Positions 11,301-23,630 of a stretch of 64,000 nt of DNA are shown here, one piece after another. The position numbers were made by a program, and so were the translations under genes. Below the pieces are notes generated by a model. It did not search any database. It saw nothing but the letters and a program-made list of their open reading frames with translations, and was not told where the DNA came from. This stretch comes from Riptortus pedestris (Eukaryota > Arthropoda > Insecta > Hemiptera > Alydidae). The stretch is taken from assembly GCA_019009955.1 (NCBI GenBank), contig CM032231.1:38306001-38370000 (forward strand). The letters are read 5' to 3'. Position 1 is the stretch's first letter, and the number at the start of each line of letters is the position of its first letter.

Positions 11301-14300
11301 TTCAATTCCTGTTTGCTTACAATGGCTTCTAATTAGGGGAGATATTAAGAATGTAAGGTAAGTTGAGCTCATAGCATGCCATATACCAGATTGTCATGGA
11401 AATCTGCTTAGTTTACACAGTCCCTTCATAATGAACTTTTATTTCAGTTACAGATGCTTGCACTTTATTGAACTACAGGGTAGTGGGGTATGATGGGGTT
11501 TTGTTTTAACCCTTTATAGGGCAAGGCATGGCCTCCTCCCGGGCTCATTCAAACTCGGACTGAGCCCCCCCCAGGGAGTGGGGTTTCTCGGTTCCGAATG
11601 ACGGAACATTCAGGAATAATTCCTCGTTTTCTCCTTACATCAAGCAGACGCCCTTTAAAGTCCTCTCAATCCACATGAGCACAGGAAGTGGCCGCACTAG
11701 CGGCCCTTGCCCAATAAAGGGTTAAAAAAACTGTGAGATTAATAACAGAATATCTACTGATAAACGATAGGAATATAGGATATGCTGGCTCGGTTAATTT
11801 CATGAAATACTGTCATTTAAAAATAGTAGAGGTGGAATGACCTGTCTGAAAGGTTTCTACTCTGTTTCAAACTTCCTTTGTGACATCAGTCATTTTTTAG
11901 TGTAATTCACTGATAACATTTAACACAATCTTGAATGATGTCCCTCTAGCTGGTCAACTATCAAGGGACCCAAAAAATGAACTTATTATTTGTATTTAAT
12001 ATTATGGTTATTATATTAACAAATTTTCAAGAACAAAAAATGCCTCAAAAAAAGAAACAGAAAGAAACCATTGCACAGTGTAGAAATGCTGATCAGCACA
12101 ATAGTTTTAAGATTCTATATTACTTGGAGGCCTCTGTATATTCTTAATTAATATCTTATGAGAGAATCAAATTTTTCATCAACAATATGCTTCAAAGCTT
12201 AATTTTATTTTCCAGCACCGTGTATGTTAGTGATTGTGGACGCTGGCTTGTAGTTCTCCCATCGAAGTACTGTCATAACAATTTGGTGTATTATTCTGAT
12301 CTCTCTCAGCTTACTGATGGTATTAAAGGTCCACTTCCACTTGTTCCTGTTGTTGAGAAATTTGAAGATGATTATGACGTGAGTATATACATTTTTTTAA
12401 AATTTTTTATAATTTTACTTTAAATTTTTATTCTAATATATGATAGAAAAATGATTGCAAACTTTAAATTTAGAAATATAAATTAGAGCTGACTTTCACC
12501 AGCCTTATATGAACCTTCTTAGTCTTTGATAGATGATACCACTAATATGCCTAAATTGGTGTTACCTATCTCTGAAAATTTGAATTAATAATGCCATTCC
12601 ATAAAAACAAAGATTGATTTTAACTAAGTTTTTGGACTTTACTATTAATTTTCCCTTTATAGGATCTGTTGTCTTCGATAAAGATACTTGTAGTCTGTTC
12701 ACCTATCTGTTCATTGGAGTTCTTTTATTTTTTTAATAGTTAAAACATGAATTTATGAAACGAGCAACTTAGAAACTTAATGACAAATTTATGATTTCAA
12801 TATTTTCTTGATATTGAACTATTAAAAATACTATGTATAATGTGGTAAAACAGCTATTATTTGCAATGTACAGAGAGTGCCCTGGTGTAATTGCTGACAT
12901 ATGTAGATCGACTTAGTCTTCAAATACACACTATCATTAGCTCTCTACTTCAGTAACAGGTTAATTCAGCCCTTTCATTCTTAGCCTTGTGGTGTACTAG
13001 CAAGGTACCTACAATGACCCTACTTAGTTAACCCTGTTTCCTTTTTCCCTATGACACCCACAACCCAATGCATATTGTTTTAAGAATTTGGAGTCATATT
13101 CATTACTTTGGTTAAAAGCAAAGGTATGTTATCTGAGTTTGTTCAGTCTTTTATTATAATTACCTCCACTCAAGGAGAAAATATAAAAATCCTAAATCTA
13201 ATAAAGCAAAAGCCTTAATTATTTACATTAAATACCAGAAGAAGGGGGCACAGGTACAAACGAATATAATGTAAACCCAGCTTCTAACTAGGATTATTTA
13301 CTCATGTAATTTAAAATAAGAAATATACTAGACTATTTTTTTAGCAAGTAACTTACCCCATTAAAATAACCAAATACAATTTACTGGTAGAAATGTATTT
13401 TACAAATAAATAGATTGTTTACATGTGATAAAATGGGAAATTGATTTATTATTCCTAACTTGCTTAGAGTTCTTATTTAAATTGAATGAATAAAAAATAT
13501 CCCCAAACCTTTTATCATGAGATTTATTTATTAAAGTCAACTTCTTCATTTTATTATGCTAATGCTGGGGTTCAGGTTAGTCTTGGGTACTAAAGCTTTA
13601 TATAATGAGTTCAATTCTGCAAGGGCATAGAAATTTATCTTGTGACTGACTCACTAAATAAAATTCCTAGCCCTGTCCCAATAACAAAACTTTTTTTTTA
13701 AAAAATAAAAAAATTGAACAATGGAAATGATACAGACCACTAATTATGCTTATAATACAAATGATAATTAGTTTTAGTATTTATTTGTCACACAATAAAA
13801 TGGATTTGGAAAATGTTTACATATGGTTTGTTGGTCTCCCTAATGTTTCAGTTCATTGCTAACACAGGAAGCAAGTTTGTTTTCCGAACTAACAAGGATG
13901 CTCCCAATTATAGATTGATCGTAATTGATTTCGAAAATCCAGCTCCTGAAAATTGGATAACCTTGATACCCGAGCATCCTTCAGATGTTCTAGAACAAGC
14001 TGTATGTATTGCACAAGACAAGCTTGTGCTGTGCTATGTACATGATGTTAAGGTAATTATCTTTTTTTTTTTTTTGTTATGTTTTGTTGGCTCTATTTTC
14101 TTTCCAAATAACGATTATTTTTCTATTTTTATAGAATATAATTAATATTCACAACATAAAGGATGGTGCTCTTTTGAAAAAAGTCCCTGTGCCATTAGGA
14201 ACCGTATCAGGAATTTCTGGAACTAAAAAGCACAATGAGCTCTTTTATACATTTATTTCATTTACTAGTCCTGGCACTATTTTTAGGTGTGATCTCGGCC

Positions 14301-14519
14301 AGTCACCAATTCCTGATCCAGAGGTAATAATTCTATGCATTCCATATAAAACCAAGACTCTGTTTATTTACTTTAATAACTTTAATTTTTGAAGGTGTTC
14401 CGGCAAATTATGTTACCAGATTATGATCCTAATTTATTCGTAGAAGAACAAGTTTTCTACACAAGTAAAGATGGTACCAAAGTTCCAATGTTCCTTGTTC
14501 ATAAAAAGGTGAGTTTTGC

Positions 14520-14572
<53 letters not shown>

Positions 14573-15797
14573 TGTTTGTATGTATGTTCTTTATAGAATC
14601 GTAAACGGCTGAACCGAAGTTTATGAATCTTGGTATGTATATTACTACTAACACAGGTTACGTTTTTGGCTATATTAATATTCTCTGAGACAAACAGGAG
14701 TGGGGGTTATAAGGGAGGCCTGAAATTAAAAATAGCGATATTTCGTTTCCTATTGCTTTTTTTGGCAAATATGCACATAACAATAGTTGTTTATTTAGTT
14801 ATTTAGAGTAACGTTTGTAATATACACTTTTGTCATATACCGAAGTATAAATGAGTTATACGCTAAAACAATAGTGGAGGTCAACAGTTTTATATGGCAC
14901 AAAAGTCTCAACCGAACTAAACAAAACTCCGTATGTGATTTGGTGTCAACACCTCCCTGATTATAAGCTATATTAAAATTTCGAGGTACGGACAGGAGTG
15001 GGGTTATAAGGGAGGTCTGTAATATAAAATCGTGATATTTCGCAACCTATACATATTTCGGCAAACATGCATATAACAATCGTTGTTTGTTTTGTTATTT
15101 AAAGTAACTTTTGTTATATGCACTTTTGCCATATAACGAAGCATAAATGAGGTATACACAAAAAACTATAGAAGGGGTCAACAATGTTATAGGACACGAA
15201 ATATTAAATTGAAATCAACCAAACTCCGTATTTTCATACTATAAGCTATATTAACATTATTAGGAACGAACTGTTGTGGAGGTTGTCAGGGAAGCATGAA
15301 ATGAAAAAAATCATTTCCGATTGTTTTTTTTTTTGTGGCGAACCTGCACATGACAAAAGATGTTTAATTTGATATTTAAAGTAACTTTTGTTACATACAT
15401 CTTTATCGCAATTTAGTATATTAGTTGGTGGCGTAGCAACGCGCGCAGGGTACAGCTAGTATAATTTAAAATTTATTTCTTACTAGAAAAGCAATCTCCC
15501 TCCTCCTCCGCAGACAAATCCTCTGTTGATTATATCCTAGTCAATTTCCACATTGTATTTCCCTTCATAGTTTTTAGGTAGCTGATTAACAAATCAATTG
15601 TTAATGAGTTTATTTGTATTATTATTCATCAGGATCAATTGGTTCCTCTACCATCCAGCGTATTCCAGAGATATGTATTATTATTATTATTTTATTTATT
15701 GTGATATATATTTTTTTCTATTAAGACATTGCTTAAAGTTTTCAATAAAATGAACTTTCAAAATTGTAAATAAATTAACACAAAATTATTGAACTAC

Positions 15798-15833
<36 letters not shown>

Positions 15834-16886
15834 CTGTACTTCCTTGGACTCCTTTAAAATTACATAAACAAAACCTTGGAATAAGTCATTTCATTGTTAA
15901 AGTGAGATAACTAATAGTGAGGGTTTAACTAAAGGCAGAAAATTTAAAAAATGTTTGGTTAATATTCATAATAAAGATAAAAACAATATAATGTATATAA
16001 TGTGTTTATAGGAAATTAAATTTGCAATAAGATTGAATCTATACAATTTTTTGATCATCATATAATAATAATAAAGATATTTTGAAGTTTAGAAATTCCC
16101 TCCTCTAACCCCCCCCCCCTCGGATTTCAGCCGTTAACAAATTTGGTCTTTAGTTTTACTTGAAACGCTTATATATTGCGTTTGGGAGCGATCAAACAAA
16201 TATTGTGACCTCTAGAGCAGTATAAGACATAAGTAGGTAGGTATATATCCCCCCCCCTTAAGAGAAATCTACTAAAATCATTACAATATATATAATTTTG
16301 AATAGACATTTGAAGGAATTTTTCGAAAATCATGTCATGAGTTCAATCTCAGTAGCTAATTTCCCATAAGGAAAATATGCTGAAGCCATTACAAATAACA
16401 ATCTCCATGTAAGAAAACACTGAAGGGTATGACTCAGTATCACATCAAAGTAAAACTGAAATTATTTAAAGACTATTTTGGAGTAGTTTAATATCCTGTA
16501 AACAATTCTAAAGACAAAAGTAATAGAATAACACTGATCATTTTAGTATGAAAGCCAAATAAACAAAATAACGGATGATATACTTACAATATAAATATTC
16601 ATAACATAAACAATGTATAATAGTCCGTCACACAGGGGCTGCATAAACTAAACAGATTTCCCACGTAAAGTTATACAATAGAGAAATCTCCATACGAGTG
16701 CCAAACAGTTACGGAAACGGCGAAACTAATAGAAGGGACCATAGCTCGTCCGTTAAGCTTAATAAAAATTTGCAATAAGAATGGTTCTATACAATTTTTC
16801 GATCCGACATATAGTAACGGAGATATTTCGAATTTTCTAAATTCCCCCCACCCCTACCACTGGTCTGATTTCAGCCATTAACAAAC

Positions 16887-16954
<68 letters not shown>

Positions 16955-19900
16955 TTGAACGGACCTTATTTGTGTCATCTGGGTAGGATCGATGGATATT
17001 TGAAGATATTCGTGTCATGAGTACGACCTCAATAGCTGATTTCCATTAGGGGAAATCTGCTAAAAACATAGTCACATCTAGGTCTTGACAGTCACTAATA
17101 TGCTTGTTTTACCTTAATTTCTAAATGTAGTTATTTTATGCATGGACAAAAACATTTACCAGTTAACTATAGGTGGTTGGTGTTTAGTACACAAAACTAT
17201 ACTTTAGAACAGAGGTGGCCAACCTGGAGCTTACCGGTTTCGAATATATTTCCGGCCTGTGAGATTCATCACACTTTTAACAAAATATATTTATCTTATA
17301 ACGGCCTTTATTAATTATCTTATAATTTTAAAAATATATTAATTGTATAACCACATATTCAAAAATGAACTGTTCAAATTACGAGAAAAAGTTAACTTCG
17401 ATTTTAAAATAATCTTCTTGGGAATATCCGACAGATAATACCTATTTTATTTATGAGTTCTCTGAATAATTGTATTCTATTCTGCAAAGTCATGATGTGT
17501 GGGCATCTAATCTAAGATGTTTATATTTTACTGTTAATGTTGTACGAGGCCCGGAGAGAGAGAGATTTCAACTGTTGTAGTAATATTTGACTTTCAGCTA
17601 CAATGTGTATAATTTGTTTTTTTATTTTTTAGGGTTTGGAGAAAAATGGCAAGAATCCATGTTTGCTTTATGGCTATGGTGGATTTAATATTAATCTTTT
17701 ACCAATGTTTTCTACATTTCGGCTTGTATTTATTCAATATTTTAATGGTATCCTAGCATCTCCAAACATTAGAGGCGGAGGGTAATTACTGAACTTTTAT
17801 TATCGATAAGAAGTTATTTAGCTATATTTAGAACTCATTAAATAATATCTTTAGCCCCACCCTGGTTAGAAAAGGCTGGTAACCTGTAGATAACCAGTCG
17901 CAATTAGCCAAAGTAGCAGAAAGTGGATGTTAATAATAATAATAAAAGCTATATTTTAACAATTTTCATCATTATACTATTAGTGTATTATAATTTTAAC
18001 TTATTCAGGTGCTCAGTTAGACAGAATTTAGAAGATAAGAGTTTATGTATATTCTAAATATATTTGATGAAATTTGCATTATGTGTGACCATAATGTTCA
18101 GAAAAGCAATAGCACATCCTCCTCAAATAACTCTTTCAACATCTGTGATACCACAAACAATTTGTACGACATGCCCCAAATTAACAAATACAAAATTTTA
18201 AAGATATTAATAAAGGTAAACTACATTAAATAAGGAATAATATTATTTAAAAGGTGGTGAAATGTAAATAATGAATAAATATTTGTGGGAAAATTAGGAT
18301 TTTTTTATAATGCCTAGCTAAACCAGTGGTAATATTTCAAACTTTGATGTACTGTAGCACCTCTCATTGACAGTAAAATACCTCCATATAAAGACTTTAG
18401 GGGCTTAGGTTAACCATTTGAGCTAAGACGTTGGTCTTGATCTCACATGGTAAACCTAAAGTATCGAGTTTGATTCCCACCTGGGCAATAGGAATTTATT
18501 TAGTGGCAAGCTCATTAAGTAAAATCCTTAGTCTCACCCAGACTAGAAAGGAGTGGTAATCTATAGATAACCTGTCCCAATTAGCTGTAGTAGCACAAAG
18601 TGGGCATTAATAAATAACAGCAAATAATATATTATTTTCTCTAGTGTTTTTTTTAAGAAGGTGGATACTTTCTAAGATAAAAGAAGAATTTTTTTTTTTT
18701 TAAATGGGGTTTAGACCAGATTTTTTATAAATTTAACTTATTTTTCAGCCAATTTCTTTATGAAATCCAAAAAACATATAATAAGAGGATTCCCAAAAGT
18801 TTCCTGGTAAACCCTATTTTAGTTCTAATGGACTTGGACAACTGCTACATATATGTATACACAAACCCATTAAAATATGTTCTTCCAAAGCATAATATTT
18901 CTATGCCTTTATTTAAAACTAGAATCTTCAATCTCAATTATCCACATGAGCTAAGTCTATGTCTTGGTAAACCTTGTCACGGGTTTGATTCCTGCCTGTT
19001 CTTCACAAATTTATTTAGTGACAAACCTATTAAATATTAGCCGTAGAAACACAAAATAGATAAATAGATTAATGTTAACAAATAAATAAAATACTGCTTA
19101 TTTTTGTTTTATGGATTGTATTTTAATAAAAAAATAATTATATTTTTAAATAGAGAATATGGTGAAAAATGGCATGATGGTGGAAGATTATTGAATAAAC
19201 AAAACTCTTTTGATGACTTCATTGCTGCTGGCGAATATTTAATTGCTGAAAATTATACCAATAAAAATTTATTGGCAATCCAGGGAGGCTCTAATGGTGG
19301 TCTCTTGGTTGGAGCTACTGTCAACCAAAGGCCTGATCTTTTTGCCGCTGCTGTTGCCCAAGTTGGGTATGATTTCTTTTCATTTTCTTCTGTCACTATA
19401 TTATATTTATAAGGACTTGATATTAAAAGTGCATCAATATGATGAATTGTCTTTCTTGTTCAGAGTTTAATTGATTCTGTTAAATATCCCTTCAGTTCAA
19501 GTAAATATTGTTACGTTTTATTACAAAGTCAGTAATAAACGTTGTTTATAAGAGTTCTTTTGGGTTGCAAAATTAAATACACACAAGCTTCAGAGTTTTT
19601 ATCACTGCACAATTTATTTAACAATGCACTATACACTTGGTTAATTATTCTTAATTACTAATCACAGAATGCGCTGATAGCATCACTGTTCTTGTTATTA
19701 CACAGTCCAATAATTCACTCGCGATCACTGAAGTTCACAAAAAGAGATGACACTTCACTGTCTTAAACATGGCACTATACTGTTACTTACAAAATCACGG
19801 CACAACACTGTTCACATAAAAACACTTTATCGCACCATACTTGAAGACAGCTGAGAACAAACAAAACTGTCGGGCAAGTTGCACGCACTTATATAGAGGA

Positions 19901-21804
19901 GCGGCAACATCAAAGAACGAAGGTCTCGAAGGTTCTGGACTCTTTAGTCTGGAAAGACCCAGATACTGCTGGCACCAACAGTCCCTCGGTCGGCTCCTTT
20001 TATCTAATTCGTACTTCCCAAATAAGCGGCTATCTCTGTTAATTTTTCATGTATTTAATTTTCGCAACACTATATTTGTCTGTTTTAATTATTTCAGTGT
20101 CTTTGACATGCTGCGGTACCATAAATTTACCATAGGATCTACTTGGGCATCTGATTATGGTAACCCTGATGAAGAACTTCATTTTAAAAACCTATTAAAG
20201 TATTCACCTCTCCACAATATTCGAGTACCTGAAGATCAGGTTAGTTTTCCTCATACAAATTAATTTAAAATTATTATGTTAGAAATGATAATGTATAGCC
20301 TAGTGATGACCAAAATGCCATGTGGGATCATCAACCCCAATAAAATGAGTTGCTTTGTTTAATTCTATAAACACAGTGTATTCTACTTTAATAAACTAAC
20401 ATATATTTTTTAATTAGATTTAGTTTGTCAATAAACCTTTGTATATTCTTTACAGTATCCAGCCCTTTTACTTCTGACAGCTTCTCATGATGATAGAGTC
20501 GTTCCTTTACATTCCCTGAAATTTATTGCTCAGCTACACCACACCATGAAAAATAACCCGAAACAGGTATAACATGTTTTGTTCTTGTGATATAAATATA
20601 ACCTATATCAGTTTTATATATATTTATATATTGCCATGTATCTACAGAATTTTTACAAAGGCTTGTATTTCATATAGATAGTTTAATTATTAAAACACAC
20701 ATGAATAAAAAAAGTTTGCAGCAAATGGTCTATGAGTATATAGTAATAAATTTAAAAGATATGGTGATAACAGAAAGATAAATTATTATTTCGAGAATTT
20801 TTAAAACTCTTTAAAAGTACTCTTAATGCGACCCATTATTCACATTTTTTTGGTAAAAGCAATCAATAACTGGAATAAATATTTGTAATAACTACTGGAC
20901 TCAAACATCAGCCTCCTGCATCGAGTCCAGTACAGTTTTCAACTAATATTGCACTTTTAAATTATTGTCCTCTATAAGCCAACCTTCAGAAATCCAGTGC
21001 ACGATGCTTGAAGAGGTTTACAACACATTGCTTTCTAAAATTGTCTACAATTTTTAATTGGGAATTATTTGTTAAGTAGGATATATTGATTTAATGAGAG
21101 TACTGGCATAGATAGCCAGGTGGTCCTCATTCGAATCCCAGAAGGTTCAAATTGTTTTTCTTTAATATGAAATTTATTCATTTATGTGCACCACATCTTT
21201 TATGTTGCCCATTAAATGAAATAGAAAAACAATACAATTATTTCAAAGTTATAAAAACAAAGTGAGGACAATATCTAAGAAAATAAAACCCTTCAGTTGA
21301 ACTCTTGTACAAAACAAGAACAATTTGTTTTTATTTTATATAGTTTTATTTTTAACATCAGATTGCACACTATACATGTTGCTCCTTTTCTTCCATTATG
21401 TAGGTGTTTTTGAGTGAATAATGACCTATTCAAAGTTTAGTCAAAACAATTGAAAGTATTTGAAAGCAGGGAGTGTGTTAGAAATATTCCACAAAGTGCT
21501 TAAAGAATCAGTGCATAAAATATGTTTTAATTTTGAATATTTTTTAAATTAAAAAGTGAGTGTTTCGTTTCCAGATACTACTTAGTATTAGTATCTTGGA
21601 CTGTTTTGGATCCTTTGGTCAATCATCGGTGCATAGGTCATTGGTTGTCCATAGAAAAAAGGTTAAAGTAGCTCTGAATACTGTGGATCGTGGTTGGCCC
21701 TTTAGTCATAATGAGGTCAATTTATCATTGTATCTAATCCTCAGACCAGTTAAAAGTATTTCAGACAAAAAAAAAAAAGGATCTTAAGATCTCACCTCAG
21801 CTAT

Positions 21805-21847
<43 letters not shown>

Positions 21848-23626
21848 CGCATACACACTTGATTGCCTAAGCTATTTATTGTTAATCCAAAATACTTTGT
21901 TGTGCAGAATAATCCTCTTCTGATCCAAGTGGAAACAAAAGCTGGCCATGGTGCTGGAAAACCAACACATAAAAGGGTATGCAGCTATTTTCTTAACTTC
22001 TATATGATAAACAGCCAAGGAGAGAAATATGAATTATTAAAACACTCCTATTCATTAGTTTTTAGGAACAATTAATTTAAACACACTAAAAAAAAAAAAA
22101 GAAACACTGTTATTTATGAAAGTTGCTCAGCAACATGTTTATCTTACTATATAATTATTATTATATTCATATTATATACATCATGCTTATAAATGAGTAT
22201 TTCAATAACAGCTACCATTGAAGAGAAGTTATTTCTTAAAATGCTCACCATTATTGTGGTTGGATTTGAGTCAACTTTTGGAAGGAAAGGAATTTTGATT
22301 CATTATTACTTGGTACATAATAATGATGATGAATAACATCCTTGATAATGTTTTGAGCACATTAGTTTGCTGTAAGTCATGAAGTGTTGTATCTACATTG
22401 TGTAGGCCACTGGAGTACGGTGTAGGGGACCTAGCCGTCAGGCCTAAACCCCTCCCCTAACCTCGAGGGCTTAATGAAGGGAATGGAAGAATCTTACTAC
22501 TACGACAGACCCTCAGTTCTCTGAAATCGCCTCATTAAATGAGACGATTATTATCATCTGTGGCTGAATGGGTTGAGAAGCACTTACTTTAATTATTTTT
22601 GACACCTCTGACTGAGGGTGTAAACGACCATCATGTCTGTGAATGGCATCTGCAAAGCGGATCCAGACACCACCCATCAGTTTCTGGTTAAACTGATGGG
22701 TGGTAAAGGCTTCCTCCACCAATCCTGTGGTTCCAGTATGGTCTACACCTCTAAGCATAGACTAATCGCATGCTCTGGGATGTACCACCCCTATAGTTCT
22801 TGGAGAGAGGGAGCTCCTTAGGTCATGACAATGGAGGAGGCCACATTCATACCCTGAAGGGGATGGTTAGTGTTGTATCTACAACACCTGCCTGTTCATT
22901 GTTCATATGAACATGTACCTGATTTCCAAGGGAACGGGCAAGGGAATAAGAGGGTCAAAAAGAAATGCCACCATCCAGCAATCATAATGAAAATTCTGTT
23001 CACACTAATAAAGGCATGAGTGGAGAAAATTACACTCAAGGAAGGGGTTGCAAGATAGCCATCCCTCCATAGCCGTTGCCTGCATAAGCTGACTAATGAC
23101 AGGCATTAGCAAGGATGAGTATGCAGACTATAACTTTGATCTACCGTCCAGTCTAGCCCCCTTCACATGGGGTGAAAATTTAGACAAGTAGGGGGAAGTC
23201 CTGAAGTAGGGAGTGTAAAAAGATTGTGTGAACGTGAAGCTGTTTAAGAATTATCTTTTTGACTAAAATGATAACCAATGGACAATTCTGTCATCTACTC
23301 CCTAAAACAAATATACTATCAATATAAGTAAATAAATCGAAAATCTTAATTGAGTCCTCTCTGTAGGCATGCTTGCAGAGTGTTTTATTGAGTAAAGCTG
23401 TTCTTAATAAATGGAAATTAGAAAACTATTTCATTCGATCCACTCTATTCACTACTGTGGATATTTATCTTAATATAATTTAGCAAATATCTATACAATG
23501 TGTCATCTTGGAATATTTAATGCTTACTGAGAAACTCATTTCTATTTTTATGTATTTCAGATTGAGGAACAAGTTGATATTCTCTGCTTTCTGATGAATG
23601 CTATGGGACTGAAGCTGAATGAATAA
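4370..23626 (+). CDS. PREP: prolyl endopeptidase (prolyl oligopeptidase, family S9A), 16 exons
   Basis: This enzyme cleaves short proline-containing peptides after Pro, normally in the cytosol. Exons: 4370-4510, 5941-6027, 6179-6402, 9247-9434, 10435-10517, 10608-10747, 12216-12378, 13852-14052, 14135-14323, 14395-14508, 17633-17781, 19154-19366, 20098-20239, 20456-20566, 21908-21976, 23561-23626. All introns are GT/AG, phases match, and the sum is 2280 nt (759 aa plus stop). Seen: WLEDPDSE, then the beta-propeller region, then the hydrolase domain with YGYGGFN, NIRGGG, the nucleophile in GGSNGGLLV (Ser606), SHDDRV (Asp690) and AGHGAGKP (His729). The family is about 710 aa; the excess is N-terminal. 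The Met at 5962 in exon 2 aligns with the usual family start. Exon 1 is basic and lacks acidic residues, like a mitochondrial presequence. Introns 3, 6, 7, 10-12 and 15 carry mobile elements. Exon 1 is the least certain part. Confidence 0.95.
6511..6738 (+). repeat. SINE-like element, near full length
   Basis: In PREP intron 3. The head (GGGGCTCAGGATAGCCATGT) and the GTTGATTCCTGCCTGGG stretch resemble tRNA box A and box B. The TCCCACCCTGGCTAGAA core and an A-rich tail follow. Compare 18399-18625 and, inverted, 28614-28840. Confidence 0.65.
7510..8472 (+). repeat. HINE-like repeat, long form
   Basis: In PREP intron 3, sense. The 5' end GTCCGTCACGCAGGGGCTGC is at 7511. Internal features are a G-run (7857-7870) and a C-rich block (8170-8192), then an (AT)n tract (8305-8344), the GAACGGACCTCATTTTCGTC block and the 20-bp palindrome before CTTAA. 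It is among the most complete long copies. Confidence 0.75.
11510..11721. mobile_element. 212-bp piggyBac-type MITE
   Basis: In PREP intron 6. TTAA at 11506-11509 and 11722-11725 flanks a GC-rich 212-bp segment. Its ends are CCCTTTATAGGGCAAGG and the complement CCTTGCCCAATAAAGGG, a 17-bp terminal inverted repeat with one mismatch. TTAA duplication is the piggyBac hallmark. It has no coding capacity, and its base composition contrasts sharply with the surrounding intron. Confidence 0.75.
13563..13690 (+). repeat. SINE-like element, diverged
   Basis: In PREP intron 7. GGGGTTCAGGTTAGTCTTGG, a box B-like GAGTTCAATTCTGC and the GACTCACTAAATAAAATTCC block place it in the same family. It breaks off after CCTGTCCCA. 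Confidence 0.5.
14524..15461 (+). mobile_element. non-autonomous Helitron with three internal tandem monomers
   Basis: In PREP intron 10, starting at an (AT)n tract 16 bp from the exon 10 donor. The 3' end reads GCGTAGCAACGC (a short hairpin), then AGGGTACAGCTAG followed by T, matching the Helitron pattern of a hairpin just before CTRR next to a T. The motif ACAGGAGTGGGGTTATAAGG starts units near 14693 and 14993, with a more diverged unit near 15260, giving roughly 270-300-bp monomers. It has no ORF. The exact 5' end is uncertain because of the AT tract. Confidence 0.6.
15790..16386 (+). repeat. degraded HINE-like repeat
   Basis: In PREP intron 10. It carries an (AT)n tract (15801-15830), the C-run block (16108-16120), the AACAAATTTGGTCTTT region and a decayed 3' end (TTTCCCATAAGGAAAATATG). 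Its 5' end is not visible. Confidence 0.5.
16621..17066 (+). repeat. HINE-like repeat, short form with internal deletion
   Basis: The 5' end GTCCGTCACACAGGGGCTGC is at 16623, a long (AT)n tract at 16893-16949, and the 3' end (GGGGAAATCTGCTAAAA) at 17049-17065. It is shorter than the 600-bp form because the middle is deleted. Confidence 0.7.
17211..17575 (+). mobile_element. decayed hAT-type MITE fragment
   Basis: The start, CAGAGGTGGCCAACCTGGAG, resembles the CAGNGGTGGCCAACC terminus common in hAT elements. A possible decayed far end (GAGGCCCGG) is near 17548. No clear target duplication was found. Confidence 0.35.
17826..17948 (+). repeat. SINE-like element, 3' part
   Basis: In PREP intron 11. 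It runs from GAACTCATTAAATAATATC through CCACCCTGGTTAGAAAAGG and AACCTGTAGATAACC to a (TAA)n tail. Confidence 0.6.
18399..18628 (+). repeat. tRNA-derived SINE, best full-length copy
   Basis: In PREP intron 11. The head GGGGCTTAGGTTAACCATTT, a box A-like stretch (TTTGAGCTAAGACGTTGG) and the box B-like CGAGTTTGATTCCCACC give a tRNA-like profile. The family body and a (TAAATAA)n tail follow. The lineage-specific body shows it is a SINE, not a functional tRNA. Confidence 0.7.
18935..19085 (+). repeat. SINE-like element with internal deletion
   Basis: CACATGAGCTAAGTCTATG and GGGTTTGATTCCTGCC (box A/B region) are followed by TTTAGTGACAAACC. The CACCCTGG core is deleted, and the TTAGCCGTAG block and AT tail remain. 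It ends about 70 bp before PREP exon 12. Confidence 0.5.
19509..20010 (-). mobile_element. solo LTR (inverted) in PREP intron 12
   Basis: The plus strand starts TGTTACGTTTTATTACAAAG, the reverse complement of the end of the plus-strand LTR at 53691-54080 (ATAAACGTAACA). On the minus strand an AGGAGCCGACCGAGG start region precedes a CTCTATATAAGTGC TATA-like motif. No internal coding sequence is attached. It occupies most of intron 12, directly upstream of PREP exon 13. Confidence 0.6.
21808..21846. repeat. (TA)n microsatellite
   Basis: A pure TA run in PREP intron 14, about 60 bp upstream of exon 15. Confidence 0.9.
22380..23232. other. GC-richer non-coding insert, unrecognised
   Basis: PREP intron 15 holds about 850 bp of clearly higher GC content. 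It includes AACCCCTCCCCTAACCTCGA and an inverted pair CACCCATCAGTTT / AAACTGATGGGTGG (22674-22702). The composition suggests an inserted element, perhaps the untranslated part of a LINE, but there is no reverse-transcriptase frame, TIR or TSD I can define. Confidence 0.35.
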
Positions 23627-23630
23627 TAAA
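23625..23630 (+). terminator. candidate PREP polyadenylation signal
   Basis: AATAAA overlaps the PREP stop codon (TAA at 23624-23626). Its closeness to the stop makes it uncertain, and the real signal may lie within the next 400 bp of AT-rich sequence. The stretch 23631-24510 holds no other feature. Confidence 0.35.

Noticed and set aside
18399..18490. Possible tRNA gene (box A and box B-like sequence)
   Set aside because: The head is attached to a repeated body and A-rich tail found many times in the window, and no cloverleaf with a good acceptor stem forms. It is a SINE head.
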